Below are positions 31,188-37,887 of a DNA stretch of 37,887 bases, in pieces. The first letter of the stretch is position 1; the number at the start of each line of letters is the position of its first letter. The DNA lies in NCBI GenBank assembly GCA_020059745.1, contig JAGVBK010000002.1:66414-104300 (forward strand), read 5' to 3'. The notes beneath the pieces are model-generated. The model ran no database searches and was not told the origin of the DNA. It was given only the letters and a program-made list of their open reading frames with translations. The stretch comes from Candidatus Shapirobacteria bacterium. Lineage in GTDB: Bacteria; Patescibacteriota; Microgenomatia; UM-FILTER-40-11. Made by a program: the position numbers and the translations under genes.

Positions 31188-31214
31188 AAAACCCCGCCAA
31201 TCTGGCGGGGTTTT
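31188..31214. terminator. Bidirectional intrinsic terminator
   Basis: AAAACCCCGCCA (31188-31199) pairs with TGGCGGGGTTTT (31203-31214), a 12-bp stem with a 3-nt loop, flanked by A and T runs. It separates the convergent 30945 and 31247 genes. Confidence 0.93.
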
Positions 31215-31246
31215 GGTCGAAAGACAAAACTTAAGTCTTCCAAAGT

Positions 31247-31555
31247 TTAACCTTGAGGAGTTTGGTCCTGTGGTGGAACCTCTCCTGTTGGGTTGGGTTG
31301 GACAGGTGTCTCCGGTGTTACTACCGGCGGCGGGGTGGCAGCTGGTGCAACGGGATTTCCTTCCGGAGCCGGAGCAGCAGGAGTTTCAGGAACGGTTGTT
31401 GGTGCAGCTGGCTCTTCTGGAGAGCTTACGCTGGCCTCACCAACTTTAACCTCAGGAGAACCAATGTTCTGGGCTGCTTCACAGGAAGGGCAAACTGTTT
31501 TGTTCGGATCCTCGGTTTCAAATTGCCCTTGGCAACTAACGCAAGTTTTAACCAT
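31247..31555 (-). CDS. Zinc-ribbon protein with Pro/Ala-rich low-complexity tail
   Basis: A 102-residue protein. The N-terminus has Cys5, Cys8, Cys22 and Cys25 (CVSC...CPSC), a four-Cys zinc ribbon. The rest (about 40-102) is Pro/Ala/Glu/Thr-rich and disordered, without a membrane segment. GGAGGTGA upstream gives a strong ribosome binding site. Other strand frames are open here because of the biased composition; this frame is preferred for its SD and zinc ribbon. Function unknown. Confidence 0.75.
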   Translation of the reverse strand: MVKTCVSCQGQFETEDPNKTVCPSCEAAQNIGSPEVKVGEASVSSPEEPAAPTTVPETPAAPAPEGNPVAPAATPPPVVTPETPVQPNPTGEVPPQDQTPQG

Positions 31556-31636
31556 TCTTCTTCACCTCCTCCCTTTAAAAAAAATACTAAGGTTTTTATA
31601 GGTTAGCATAAAACTTTGGCTTGAATCAACCGGAAA

Positions 31637-31771
31637 TTAACGACCGCCTTGGGGAAGTTTTCTTTGTAAAGGCCTGAAACTCCCTCTGAATTTATTAAAA
31701 GAGGTTTTGGTGGTATTTCTTTGAAGGCCGGGAAACTGTGATTTATTTTTGTTACTAGGTAAATCTTTCAT
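31637..31771 (-). CDS. Small basic 44-residue hypothetical protein after cysS
   Basis: An ATG at 31771 lies 7 nt after the cysS stop codon; the frame is open for 44 codons. The product starts MKDLPSNKNKSQFPGLQRNT and is rich in Lys, Arg, Asn and Gln with no acidic stretch, like a nucleic acid-binding tail. No family recognised, and no SD beyond the A-rich gap. It explains most of the 31556-31778 interval, which otherwise has no visible feature. Confidence 0.4.
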   Translation of the reverse strand: MKDLPSNKNKSQFPGLQRNTTKTSFNKFRGSFRPLQRKLPQGGR

Positions 31772-31778
31772 ACTTTTT

Positions 31779-33209
31779 TTATTTTTTTACAATTTTATAT
31801 CCTTTTGGGGTATCTTCTATTAAGTATCCCATATTAAGAAGCCTTTTTCTAACTAAATCAGCCTCTTCAAACTTTCTTTTTTTTCTGAGTTCTTCCCTTT
31901 CTTTAGCAAGTTCAGTTACTTCTTCCGGAATTTCCGTTTTGGGAACTTGGGGCGGGTTTTTAAGATTAAGGCCAAACACTTGGTCCCAAGCTAAGACAAG
32001 AGAAAGTTTCTGATTATCGGCAATTTCGCTTTTAAGCATTTCCCAAAGTACGGCAACCGCCTGGGGCATATTAAGGTCATTGGCGATCGCGCTTTTGAAC
32101 TTTGCCTCCCATTTTGCGCTTGTTTCCGCCTTGTCGTTACTTTTTTCTATTAAGGAGGAAACCTGGCTGTAAAGCCTCTCTAAAGCGCTTTGGGCTGCAG
32201 CCAAACTTTCCCAGGTAAAATTAATTCTTTGGCGGTAATGGGCAGTGGCAAAAAGATACCTGACAGCAAGCGGGTTAAAACCTCTTCCTTCAATGTCTTT
32301 CATGGTGTAAAAGTTGCCTATTGATTTGCTCATTTTCTGGCCTTCAACCATTAAAAAACGGTTATGGAACCAAAAGCGGGCAAATTTTTTGCCGGTTGAG
32401 GCTTCTGTCTGGGCGATTTCATTGGGATGATGAACAGTCAAATGATCTTCACCGCCGGTATGGAGGTCTATTGTTTCAAACTTTTGAGGAGAATACTTGC
32501 CGCCCTCGAAAGCCGGAGTTAAAAACTTCATAGACATCGCCGAACACTCAATGTGCCAACCGGGAAAACTTTTTTCAGCCCAAGGGCTTTTCCATTCCAT
32601 GTCTCTTTTTTTGTCATGAGGCGAGAATTTCCACAAAGCAAAGTCAGCCGGGTTTTTTTTGCCCTCAACCACCTCTACTCTTGCTCCTGCTTTAAGTTCT
32701 TCCTGGTTAAGGTTTGCTAGCTTTCCATATTCAGGATATTTTGAGGTATCAAAATAAATGCCGTCTCCGGGAATTTCGTAAGTATAGCCTTTCTTCTCCA
32801 AATCCTTAACTAAAGCAATCATTTCTTCAATGTTTTCTGTAGCCCGGGTAACGACACTCGGCCTTAAAACATTAAGTTTGTCCATGGTTTCAAAAAACTC
32901 CTTTTCGTATTCTTTGGCAATTTCCCAGGCCGATTTTCTTTCTGCTTCCGCCTTTTTTTGAAGCTTGTCCTCGCCGGCATCAGCGTCTGAGGTAAGGTGA
33001 CCGACATCGGTTACATTTTCAACCATCTTTACCTTATAGCCCAAATATTCAAGGGTTCTTCTTAAAAAATCCGTGTTTATATAAGTCCTCATGTGACCAA
33101 CTGTCGTGTGCTCGTAAGCAGTAATGCCGCAGGTGTACATAGAGACAAAAGGCGGCTCCCCCGGCTCAAATTCTTCCACTTTTCTGGTTAAACTGTTATA
33201 AAGTTTCAT
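31779..33209 (-). CDS. cysS: Cysteinyl-tRNA synthetase
   Basis: A 476-residue class I aminoacyl-tRNA synthetase. The N-terminal zinc ligand is Cys27 in TCGITAYE; the HIGH-type motif is HTTVGH (34-39); GWHIECSAMSMK gives further zinc ligands. The HTGGEDHLTVHHPNEIAQTEA segment and KMSKS (in GQKMSKSIGNF) are typical CysRS. The C-terminal helical domain (about 365-476) has the EREELRKKRKFEEADLVRKRL ending. It charges tRNA-Cys. It is third in a unit with two unknown genes; the gap to the previous stop is 2 nt. Confidence 0.97.
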   Translation of the reverse strand: MKLYNSLTRKVEEFEPGEPPFVSMYTCGITAYEHTTVGHMRTYINTDFLRRTLEYLGYKVKMVENVTDVGHLTSDADAGEDKLQKKAEAERKSAWEIAKEYEKEFFETMDKLNVLRPSVVTRATENIEEMIALVKDLEKKGYTYEIPGDGIYFDTSKYPEYGKLANLNQEELKAGARVEVVEGKKNPADFALWKFSPHDKKRDMEWKSPWAEKSFPGWHIECSAMSMKFLTPAFEGGKYSPQKFETIDLHTGGEDHLTVHHPNEIAQTEASTGKKFARFWFHNRFLMVEGQKMSKSIGNFYTMKDIEGRGFNPLAVRYLFATAHYRQRINFTWESLAAAQSALERLYSQVSSLIEKSNDKAETSAKWEAKFKSAIANDLNMPQAVAVLWEMLKSEIADNQKLSLVLAWDQVFGLNLKNPPQVPKTEIPEEVTELAKEREELRKKRKFEEADLVRKRLLNMGYLIEDTPKGYKIVKK

Positions 33210-33211
33210 AA

Positions 33212-34126
33212 TTAATCCCCGCTTTTTTGAACAGACAACTGGATTGGCATTTTAAAAGCTTTAGATTGGGGAAATTCGCCGTTATATGATTCAGGTTGGT
33301 TAGAACGGAAACTTTCTCTTATTATTTGAGCCCTTTCAGGAGTGAATTTTGAAACGCGAATTGCCTTAAAATCAGGAATATCGGAAAGGAACTTAGCCAC
33401 AGCTCTCCTGTCGGAAAGGTTTCTTAACCCCCTAAGAGCGTCAGCCTGGCGCGCTGATTGGAGATAATCTTCCCCTACGTCAATTAAGAAAGCTCTCACG
33501 ACTGCCCTGGCAATAAATTCTGTCTCGGCCACACCCTCCTGCACCAACACGGCTGCAACCTTATCGTGAGCCGAACTTCTTTCAAGGTCCTTTTGCCTCA
33601 TCGCTTCAACATTGCTTCCTTTACCTATTTCTTCAAGCGAAGCTCTCACCCTAATTCGGTAATTAGCAAAGCTTTTATTAAAATCCTTTGACATTTTCTT
33701 GGGGTTATATTTAAGGTGTAATACATCCTGTTCAAAATCCCAAAAAAGACTTTTAAAGTCTGGGCTTTCTTCAAATACGGCTTTAACATCTTCCTCTGTT
33801 GGAGCCATTTCACCTGGGTATTGGCTTGCAATCGCCGCCCACCTGACCTGTGTCTCCTTCATCCTTGTTGAAATTTCTTCCCTATATTCATTGGTATTTC
33901 TTAAGGTTTGAAGGTAAATTTTAGGATCATCACAGCAAGGCAAAAACCTTTCTTCGGTTTCTCTGCTTTCTCGGCTTACCAAAGTTGGCAAGCTACCCAT
34001 TAACGAAGCCCTTATTGTTGCAAAGGCTTGATTATCAATGTCAGTACAACCATCAGGCATTATACCTCCTTCTCCTTTATCAGGCTTACTATTAATATTA
34101 CCTGGTTTCCTCCGTTCACTGCTCAT
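33212..34126 (-). CDS. Hypothetical protein, 304 residues, upstream of cysS
   Basis: A hydrophilic, mostly helical protein without membrane segments. Two helical blocks are visible: about 75-170 (KIYLQTLRNTNEYREEISTRMK onward) and about 190-275 (VEAMRQKDLERSSAHDKVAAVL, then VRAFLIDVGEDYLQSAR). Cys27 and CysCys near residue 64 are the only cysteines. I recognise no family. The start overlaps the previous stop as ATGA, and cysS follows 2 nt later, so the three genes are translationally linked. Confidence 0.78.
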   Translation of the reverse strand: MSSERRKPGNINSKPDKGEGGIMPDGCTDIDNQAFATIRASLMGSLPTLVSRESRETEERFLPCCDDPKIYLQTLRNTNEYREEISTRMKETQVRWAAIASQYPGEMAPTEEDVKAVFEESPDFKSLFWDFEQDVLHLKYNPKKMSKDFNKSFANYRIRVRASLEEIGKGSNVEAMRQKDLERSSAHDKVAAVLVQEGVAETEFIARAVVRAFLIDVGEDYLQSARQADALRGLRNLSDRRAVAKFLSDIPDFKAIRVSKFTPERAQIIRESFRSNQPESYNGEFPQSKAFKMPIQLSVQKSGD

Positions 34127-34533
34127 CCACTTGTACCTCTAAACATTTCTGTTTTCCTGGATGCTCTTTGTGCCGGAAGCGGAGGAAGATCGTCTTTTTT
34201 TTCTTCCAGTTGTTTAATTGCTTTTTCTTCAGGAGGCTCAGTGCTTGTTTCGTTTTGAGAGGTTTCCTTTTTCCTTTTATCCTGAAGCAGTTTTATTTCT
34301 TCCTGAATTTGCCGGTAACGGGCAGCGGTTCTTTTTTTACCTGCTTCATCAATTTTTTGGTATTGCTCTTCAGTGTGAGCCGGAGGGGTTTCTTCTTCAG
34401 GGGTAACTGCTTTTATACCCAAGCTTTCTGGAATGTCTTCAGCCGCTTTTTTAACATCCTGGGCAGCTTGTTTCCCGGTACCCTTAACAATACCGCCCAA
34501 TGTTTCAAAAGCATCGGCAATAGTATTTTTCAT
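34123..34533 (-). CDS. Hypothetical coiled-coil protein, 136 residues
   Basis: A soluble, strongly charged protein. The N-terminal helix (MKNTIADAFETLGGIVKGTGKQAAQDVKKA) is amphipathic; a Pro/Glu-rich segment follows, then a long helix (about 54-90, EEQYQKIDEAGKKRTAARYRQIQ onward) likely to form a coiled coil. The end is Pro/Arg-rich. The general layout recalls small uncharacterised proteins common in CPR genomes; no name is assigned. It lies 19 nt after recR and is coupled to the next gene by ATGA. Confidence 0.75.
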   Translation of the reverse strand: MKNTIADAFETLGGIVKGTGKQAAQDVKKAAEDIPESLGIKAVTPEEETPPAHTEEQYQKIDEAGKKRTAARYRQIQEEIKLLQDKRKKETSQNETSTEPPEEKAIKQLEEKKDDLPPLPAQRASRKTEMFRGTSG

Positions 34534-34552
34534 AAATATATTCTAGCAAATT

Positions 34553-35182
34553 TTAGGCTCCGTATTCTCTTCTGCCTTCCAAGGCCCTTTGCAGGGTCAT
34601 TTCGTCGGCATACTCAACATCCCCACCAATCGGCAGACCATGAGCCAGCCTTGAAACCCTAAGACCCCTTATCTTGGGATCTTTCATCAGCTCTTTTATT
34701 TCTTTAGCAATGTACATGGCCGTGGCTTCACCTTCCATGTTAGAGTTAGTAGCCAAAATTACTTCTTTTATTTTTTCCGGGCTTTGCTTTATTCTTCTTA
34801 AAAGCTCGGCAATTTTTATCTCGTCAGGGCCAATGTTGCTTAAGGGAGAAATGGCGCCATGAAGAACATGATAAACTCCCTGATAGCGGCCGCCTCTCTC
34901 AAAAGCCAAAATATCCAAAGGTTGCTCCACAACACAAATAAGGCCGTGATCCCGGTTTTGGCTGGAACAAATATGACAGGGGTCAGTCTCGGAAACATTG
35001 GCACAGATAGAACAAATAACTGTGCTTTTTTTGAGGTTCATCAAAGCTTTTGCAAATTCTTCAAGCATACCTTGAGGAACATGTAAAAGGTAAAAGGTTA
35101 ACCTCTGGGCAGTTTTTGGCCCTATACCGGGAAGTTTTTCAAAAGATTCAATCAGGTTCTTAACAGGCTTTGGTATCTGCAT
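34553..35182 (-). CDS. recR: Recombination mediator RecR
   Basis: A 209-residue protein of normal length. The N-terminal helix-hairpin-helix is KLPGIGPKTAQRLTFYLL, the C4 zinc finger is CSICANVSETDPCHIC (about 57-72), and the Toprim domain (about 80-175) contains ICVVEQPLDILAFER and LATNSNMEGEATAMYI. The final GGDVEYADEMTLQRALEGRRE is typical. It loads RecA at gaps with RecF/RecO. It normally follows ebfC directly; here a plus-strand gene sits between. Confidence 0.97.
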   Translation of the reverse strand: MQIPKPVKNLIESFEKLPGIGPKTAQRLTFYLLHVPQGMLEEFAKALMNLKKSTVICSICANVSETDPCHICSSQNRDHGLICVVEQPLDILAFERGGRYQGVYHVLHGAISPLSNIGPDEIKIAELLRRIKQSPEKIKEVILATNSNMEGEATAMYIAKEIKELMKDPKIRGLRVSRLAHGLPIGGDVEYADEMTLQRALEGRREYGA

Positions 35183-35249
35183 TATCCAATTTTACCCCAA
35201 ATTAGCCTTAAATTAAAGCACGGATTTTAATCCCCCTACATACTATAGG

Positions 35250-35278
35250 TTGAAATTTAAATAAAAAAGAGTTAGAAT
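35250..35278 (+). promoter_or_regulatory. Promoter of the inserted 35319 gene
   Basis: TTGAAA (35250-35255), 17 nt, TAGAAT (35273-35278). AGGAGG at 35308-35313 follows, 5 nt before the ATG. Confidence 0.7.
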
Positions 35279-35318
35279 ACAAGGCAGGTATCTCCCCGTT
35301 CCAGCCTAGGAGGCAAAC

Positions 35319-35588
35319 ATGAGGATTGGAATTGTTTCCACGGGCAATAGTGTCAATGAAGCGGCACAGAACGGCAGGATCGCGATTCGACTGATTGGAG
35401 AGGTCCTTGACAGAAACCATACAGTACACCCAACCCATGGCTTTTTTGCAAGCTATAAGAAAGGGGCAGAGTGCAAGGTTAGGGTTTTTGTAGAAGAAAT
35501 TGGCGAAGAGGAAAAAGAGATTGTCTATCAGATGAGCGATCATCTGAAAATACTGGGCCCTTCTTTCTCCTTCACTGCTAATTTCTAA
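35319..35588 (+). CDS. Small hypothetical protein inserted between ebfC and recR
   Basis: An 89-residue soluble protein with its own promoter and strong AGGAGG. The sequence begins MRIGIVSTGNSVNEAAQNGR, a beta-alpha start like a small Rossmann fold, followed by IAIRLIGEVLDRNH, a basic/aromatic middle (HGFFASYKKGAECKVRVFV) and an acidic helix (EEIGEEEKEIVYQM). No family recognised. It runs against both neighbours and uses codons (GCG, CTG, ATC, CGA) that look richer in G+C than the surrounding genes. It ends in a structured terminator. Confidence 0.75.
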   Translation: MRIGIVSTGNSVNEAAQNGRIAIRLIGEVLDRNHTVHPTHGFFASYKKGAECKVRVFVEEIGEEEKEIVYQMSDHLKILGPSFSFTANF

Positions 35589-35593
35589 ATTTG

Positions 35594-35667
35594 GGCGGCG
35601 CATCAAGCTCAGCTTGATCTTTCTAGCATTTTGCTGGATTGCCAAGCGCCGCCTCGTTTCTTTTTTT
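35594..35667 (+). terminator. Three-way-junction structure and terminator
   Basis: The outer stem GGCGGCGC (35594-35601) pairs with GCGCCGCC (35646-35653). Inside are two hairpins: ATCAAG/CTTGAT (35602-35607 with 35613-35618) and TCTAGCA/TGCTGGA (35622-35628 with 35632-35638, one G-T pair). A T-rich run follows (35657-35667). It ends the 35319 gene and lies 4 nt before the ebfC stop. Confidence 0.75.
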
Positions 35668-35670
35668 GAA

Positions 35671-35958
35671 TTATTGTCCTAGGTTTCCGAGCAGCCCCTG
35701 AAGCCCGCCTGACATCTGTTGAAGTTTTTTGGCAGCAATTTCTTGTGAGGTTTTGAGTGCTTTGTTCAATTTGTCTTTTAGCTTATCGTTTTTCTCACCG
35801 TCAATTTCAAGCTCCAAAATTTCTTGCTGGCCGTTCAAAACAATCTTTATACCGCCTTCGTCAAGTTCTATTCTTTCGTTTTTAAGGGTCCTTTGGATCT
35901 GCATTGCCTGATCCCTCATTTTTTTAAGTTCTCCGAGTTGCCTGAGTGGATTAGTCAT
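35671..35958 (-). CDS. ebfC: YbaB/EbfC nucleoid-associated protein
   Basis: A 95-residue protein: helix LGELKKMRDQAMQIQRTLKNERIE, central strands GGIKIVLNGQQEILELEID, and the C-terminal helix with KLKDKLNKALKTSQEIAAKKLQQMSGGL. It is a dimeric tweezer-like DNA-binding protein. AGGAGG stands before the ATG, 13 nt after dnaX, the standard dnaX-ebfC pair. Confidence 0.95.
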   Translation of the reverse strand: MTNPLRQLGELKKMRDQAMQIQRTLKNERIELDEGGIKIVLNGQQEILELEIDGEKNDKLKDKLNKALKTSQEIAAKKLQQMSGGLQGLLGNLGQ

Positions 35959-35971
35959 ATTCTCCTCCTTT

Positions 35972-37564
35972 TTAGCTAAATATTTCTTCGGCGAGTTTAA
36001 TTATATCACCGGTATCATTTTGATCAACCTTTTTAGCCGCTCTTGAAGGATAAGGAGTTTCTTTTGGTCTTGGCGGCGGCGGGATCGGATCCAATTTTTC
36101 TTCAATTACCGGCAGGGGTTTTGCCGGCCGGTCAACAGGCTTTAAGGTGCATTTCAGCTTAACGCTACAGTGCAAAACCTCACTGGCTGTTTTTTCAAAA
36201 ATCTGGCGACACTTTTCCGTTTCCAGCTGGTCTTTATGGAACTTGTAAAAAACCTCTAAAATTAAAAAATCACCTTCACAAGAAAGCGGCCGGCTGGCTT
36301 TGAGCAACGCCTGGACAGAATGGTTAAGAGGTTTTACCTTCTCAAGTATCTCCGGCCAACGGCTGACCACTTCCTCAAGTTTCATTGAAGAAGCTTGTTT
36401 GCCGTCTTTTGGAAAAGCATCTTTTTCTTCTTCAGCTTTAATTTCCTTTCCTTTGTCTTCTTTTTTATTTTCACTTTTTTCGTCTTTCTGGCTTTCTCCC
36501 CCATTTCCCTCCGGTCTTTTTGGACCTGAAGCTTCCGACCACTCAATTACCGCCATTTCCAAAGGTAGTACCGGAACTACACTATATTTAATCTCTTGGT
36601 AAGCCTTGAAAAAAAGTTCAATTAGGATTCTTATCTCAGAAGAATCAAAATTAACAGTTTCTTTATCACTTCCGCCGACTCCGTATTTTTCCAAAAGCAA
36701 GGCTCTTAATTTGCAAAGAAGCTCTTCTGTAAATGTTCTTAGGTTAACTCCGTTTTCCACTGCTCCGTCAAGAAAGATAAGTGCTTCTTTGGCCGCTTTT
36801 TTCTCAAGTAGACCTAAGAATTCGAAAACTTCACTGTCTCCCAAAACCCCGGCTGTTTTCTTAACTTCTTCCAAAGTCACTTTTCCGTCAATAGAAACCT
36901 GTCCTAAAATTTTGACTGCATCCCTAAATCCACCTTGGGCCAAACGGGCAATTTCTTTTAAAGCTTTTTCCTCACAATCAATTTTCTCCTGCTCACAGAT
37001 TTTCTTAAGCCTCAAAGTAATTTCTTTTTCGTCAGCGCTTTTAAAGTTAATTCTTTGACATCTTGAGATAACGGTTTTAGGCAGTTTTTCCGGATCAGTG
37101 GTGCAAAGAATAAAAATCGCATGTTCAGGAGGCTCTTCTAGGGTTTTTAAAAGGGCATTAAACGCCTCGGTGGTTAGCATGTGAACCTCATCAATAATGT
37201 AAACCTTGTATTTCAGCGATGAAGGAGCCAGCTTTATTTTCTCTCTTAATTCTTTAATGTCATCAATGCCGCGGTTGGAGGCGGCGTCAATCTCAAAAAC
37301 ATCAACATTAATTCCCTTGGTAATGGTAAGACAGTTCGTACATTTATTGCACGGCTCAAAACCGGCTTTGGGACTAAGACAGTTAACCGACTTTGCCACA
37401 ATGCGGGCCGCTGAAGTTTTGCCTATTCCTCTGGGGCCGGAGAATAAAAAAGCATGAGGGTATTTGCCTGACTTAAAGATTTTAATAAGCTCTTCCCTCG
37501 CCTGGGTGCTGTCAAGTTCCTGAAATGTCTGCGGCCGGTGTTTGAGATAAAAAGTTACTGTCAT
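35972..37564 (-). CDS. dnaX: DNA polymerase III subunits gamma/tau
   Basis: A 530-residue protein. The AAA+ domain (about 1-230) starts MTVTFYLKHRPQTFQEL, with Walker A SGPRGIGKTS (about 41-50), the four-Cys zinc module (NCLSPKAGFEPCNKCTNC), Walker B IIDEVHML and sensor 1 CTTDP. Domain III and a charged linker (about 365-405, Lys/Glu-rich) precede the tau-like C-terminal domain. It loads the sliding clamp. Start at 37564 matches the family N-terminus; the longer frame to 37651 overlaps ybeY entirely. The first 53 bases still overlap the end of ybeY. Confidence 0.96.
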   Translation of the reverse strand: MTVTFYLKHRPQTFQELDSTQAREELIKIFKSGKYPHAFLFSGPRGIGKTSAARIVAKSVNCLSPKAGFEPCNKCTNCLTITKGINVDVFEIDAASNRGIDDIKELREKIKLAPSSLKYKVYIIDEVHMLTTEAFNALLKTLEEPPEHAIFILCTTDPEKLPKTVISRCQRINFKSADEKEITLRLKKICEQEKIDCEEKALKEIARLAQGGFRDAVKILGQVSIDGKVTLEEVKKTAGVLGDSEVFEFLGLLEKKAAKEALIFLDGAVENGVNLRTFTEELLCKLRALLLEKYGVGGSDKETVNFDSSEIRILIELFFKAYQEIKYSVVPVLPLEMAVIEWSEASGPKRPEGNGGESQKDEKSENKKEDKGKEIKAEEEKDAFPKDGKQASSMKLEEVVSRWPEILEKVKPLNHSVQALLKASRPLSCEGDFLILEVFYKFHKDQLETEKCRQIFEKTASEVLHCSVKLKCTLKPVDRPAKPLPVIEEKLDPIPPPPRPKETPYPSRAAKKVDQNDTGDIIKLAEEIFS

Positions 37565-37887
37565 TTCTGTAGTTTCCCAACAAATTATTAAGCCCGTGAA
37601 CAAGGAGTTTGTCGACTGCTTCGTCCATTGAGAGATTGTCTTCCTGGGCAATCAGTCTGGCCTGCGGATAGCAAATAACAATGTCGCCAATCCTTAAAAC
37701 CCCTTTCTCATCCCTTGGTTCTTCCAGGGCAAAAGTCAAAACCGTAGTTGGCTCGTTTAGGTTACGCCACTTGCGGTTAAGCTCTTTTATCTTTCTCGAA
37801 CCTACAACTGCTATTGACAGCTCCGCGTCCTCAAGGCCTATTTTCTCAAGATAGCTGAAAACCGTCTCCTTTATCTTTTTCCGGTTA
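37512..37887 (-). CDS. ybeY: YbeY-like endoribonuclease with missing metal-binding histidines, N-terminus outside the window
   Basis: About 124 residues are visible, and the gene begins beyond the right edge. YbeY features: the helix ETVFSYLEKIGL, LSIAVVGSRKIKELNRKWRNLNEPTTVLTF, and LRIGDIVICYPQARL. The metal site should be HGxLHLLGYDH; here it reads HGLNNLLGNYR, so only the first His remains and the other two are Asn and Arg. The last 18 residues are read through the start region of dnaX and look unselected. YbeY matures 16S rRNA; this copy is probably altered or inactive. Confidence 0.8.
   Translation of the reverse strand, partial: NRKKIKETVFSYLEKIGLEDAELSIAVVGSRKIKELNRKWRNLNEPTTVLTFALEEPRDEKGVLRIGDIVICYPQARLIAQEDNLSMDEAVDKLLVHGLNNLLGNYRNDSNFLSQTPAADISGT

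Noticed and set aside
31213-31606. Several long plus-strand frames opposite the 31247 gene
   Set aside because: They result from the Pro/Ala-rich repeats in that gene; the minus frame has the zinc ribbon and the strong SD.

Overview
The window looks like a piece of a Candidate Phyla Radiation (CPR/Patescibacteria) genome, most likely Microgenomates (former OP11). This rests on several observations together. Genes are compact and AT-rich, with short or overlapping junctions, and use the standard code with TGA as stop. rpsF-ssb-rpsR is present without rplI (L9), a loss described for Microgenomates and some other CPR groups. Many small single-membrane-span secreted proteins carry Pro/Thr-rich linkers. 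Several genes look leaderless. No rRNA, tRNA, CRISPR array, insertion sequence or phage gene was seen. No gene-free stretch exceeds about 300 bases.

Layout. 1-3596, minus strand: end of a membrane protein, an archaeal-like superoxide dismutase, a GerMN lipoprotein-like protein, dnaB and an UPF0173 metal-dependent hydrolase. 3757-8239, plus strand: two secreted proteins (Ig-like and DUF5666-like), hisS, an EamA transporter, rpmE, and a release factor 1 without its N-terminal domain. 8240-13223, minus strand: rpsF-ssb-rpsR-ctpA-small ORF-degP, preceded by ychF, which carries a repeat-encoded insertion. 13446-14079: a small Cys-rich protein and an RRM RNA-binding protein facing each other across a bidirectional terminator.

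14261-18045 is a tightly coupled five-gene operon and the most interesting part of the window. It encodes a membrane-anchored degenerate NodB-like/thioredoxin-like protein, two small NifX/ORP-family proteins, a MinD-type ATPase with an inserted 2x[4Fe-4S] ferredoxin, and a FieF-type cation diffusion facilitator fused to a Cys-rich zinc ribbon. It recalls the orp (orange protein) loci of Desulfovibrio. I infer a metal or Fe-S cofactor handling system with its own metal transporter, in an organism class not expected to make nitrogenase.

18117-31181 is mixed: ABC-F ATPase, DUF167 protein, Kef-type antiporter, a PDZ-less HtrA-like protease with a Glu at the catalytic Asp position, alpha/beta hydrolase, site-2 protease with CBS domains, AlkD-like glycosylase, L,D-transpeptidase, HD phosphohydrolase, and a phosphoribosyltransferase/hydrolase pair. 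31247-37887, minus strand: cysS with two unknown genes, and the replication/repair set ybeY-dnaX-ebfC-recR. That set is broken by a plus-strand small gene with its own promoter and a three-way-junction terminator.

Many genes have recognisable sigma70-type promoters (TTGACA, 16-18 nt, TATAAT, or extended TGnTATAAT). At least six of these put the -10 box only 6-8 nt before the start codon, implying leaderless mRNAs beside the usual AGGAGG-led genes.
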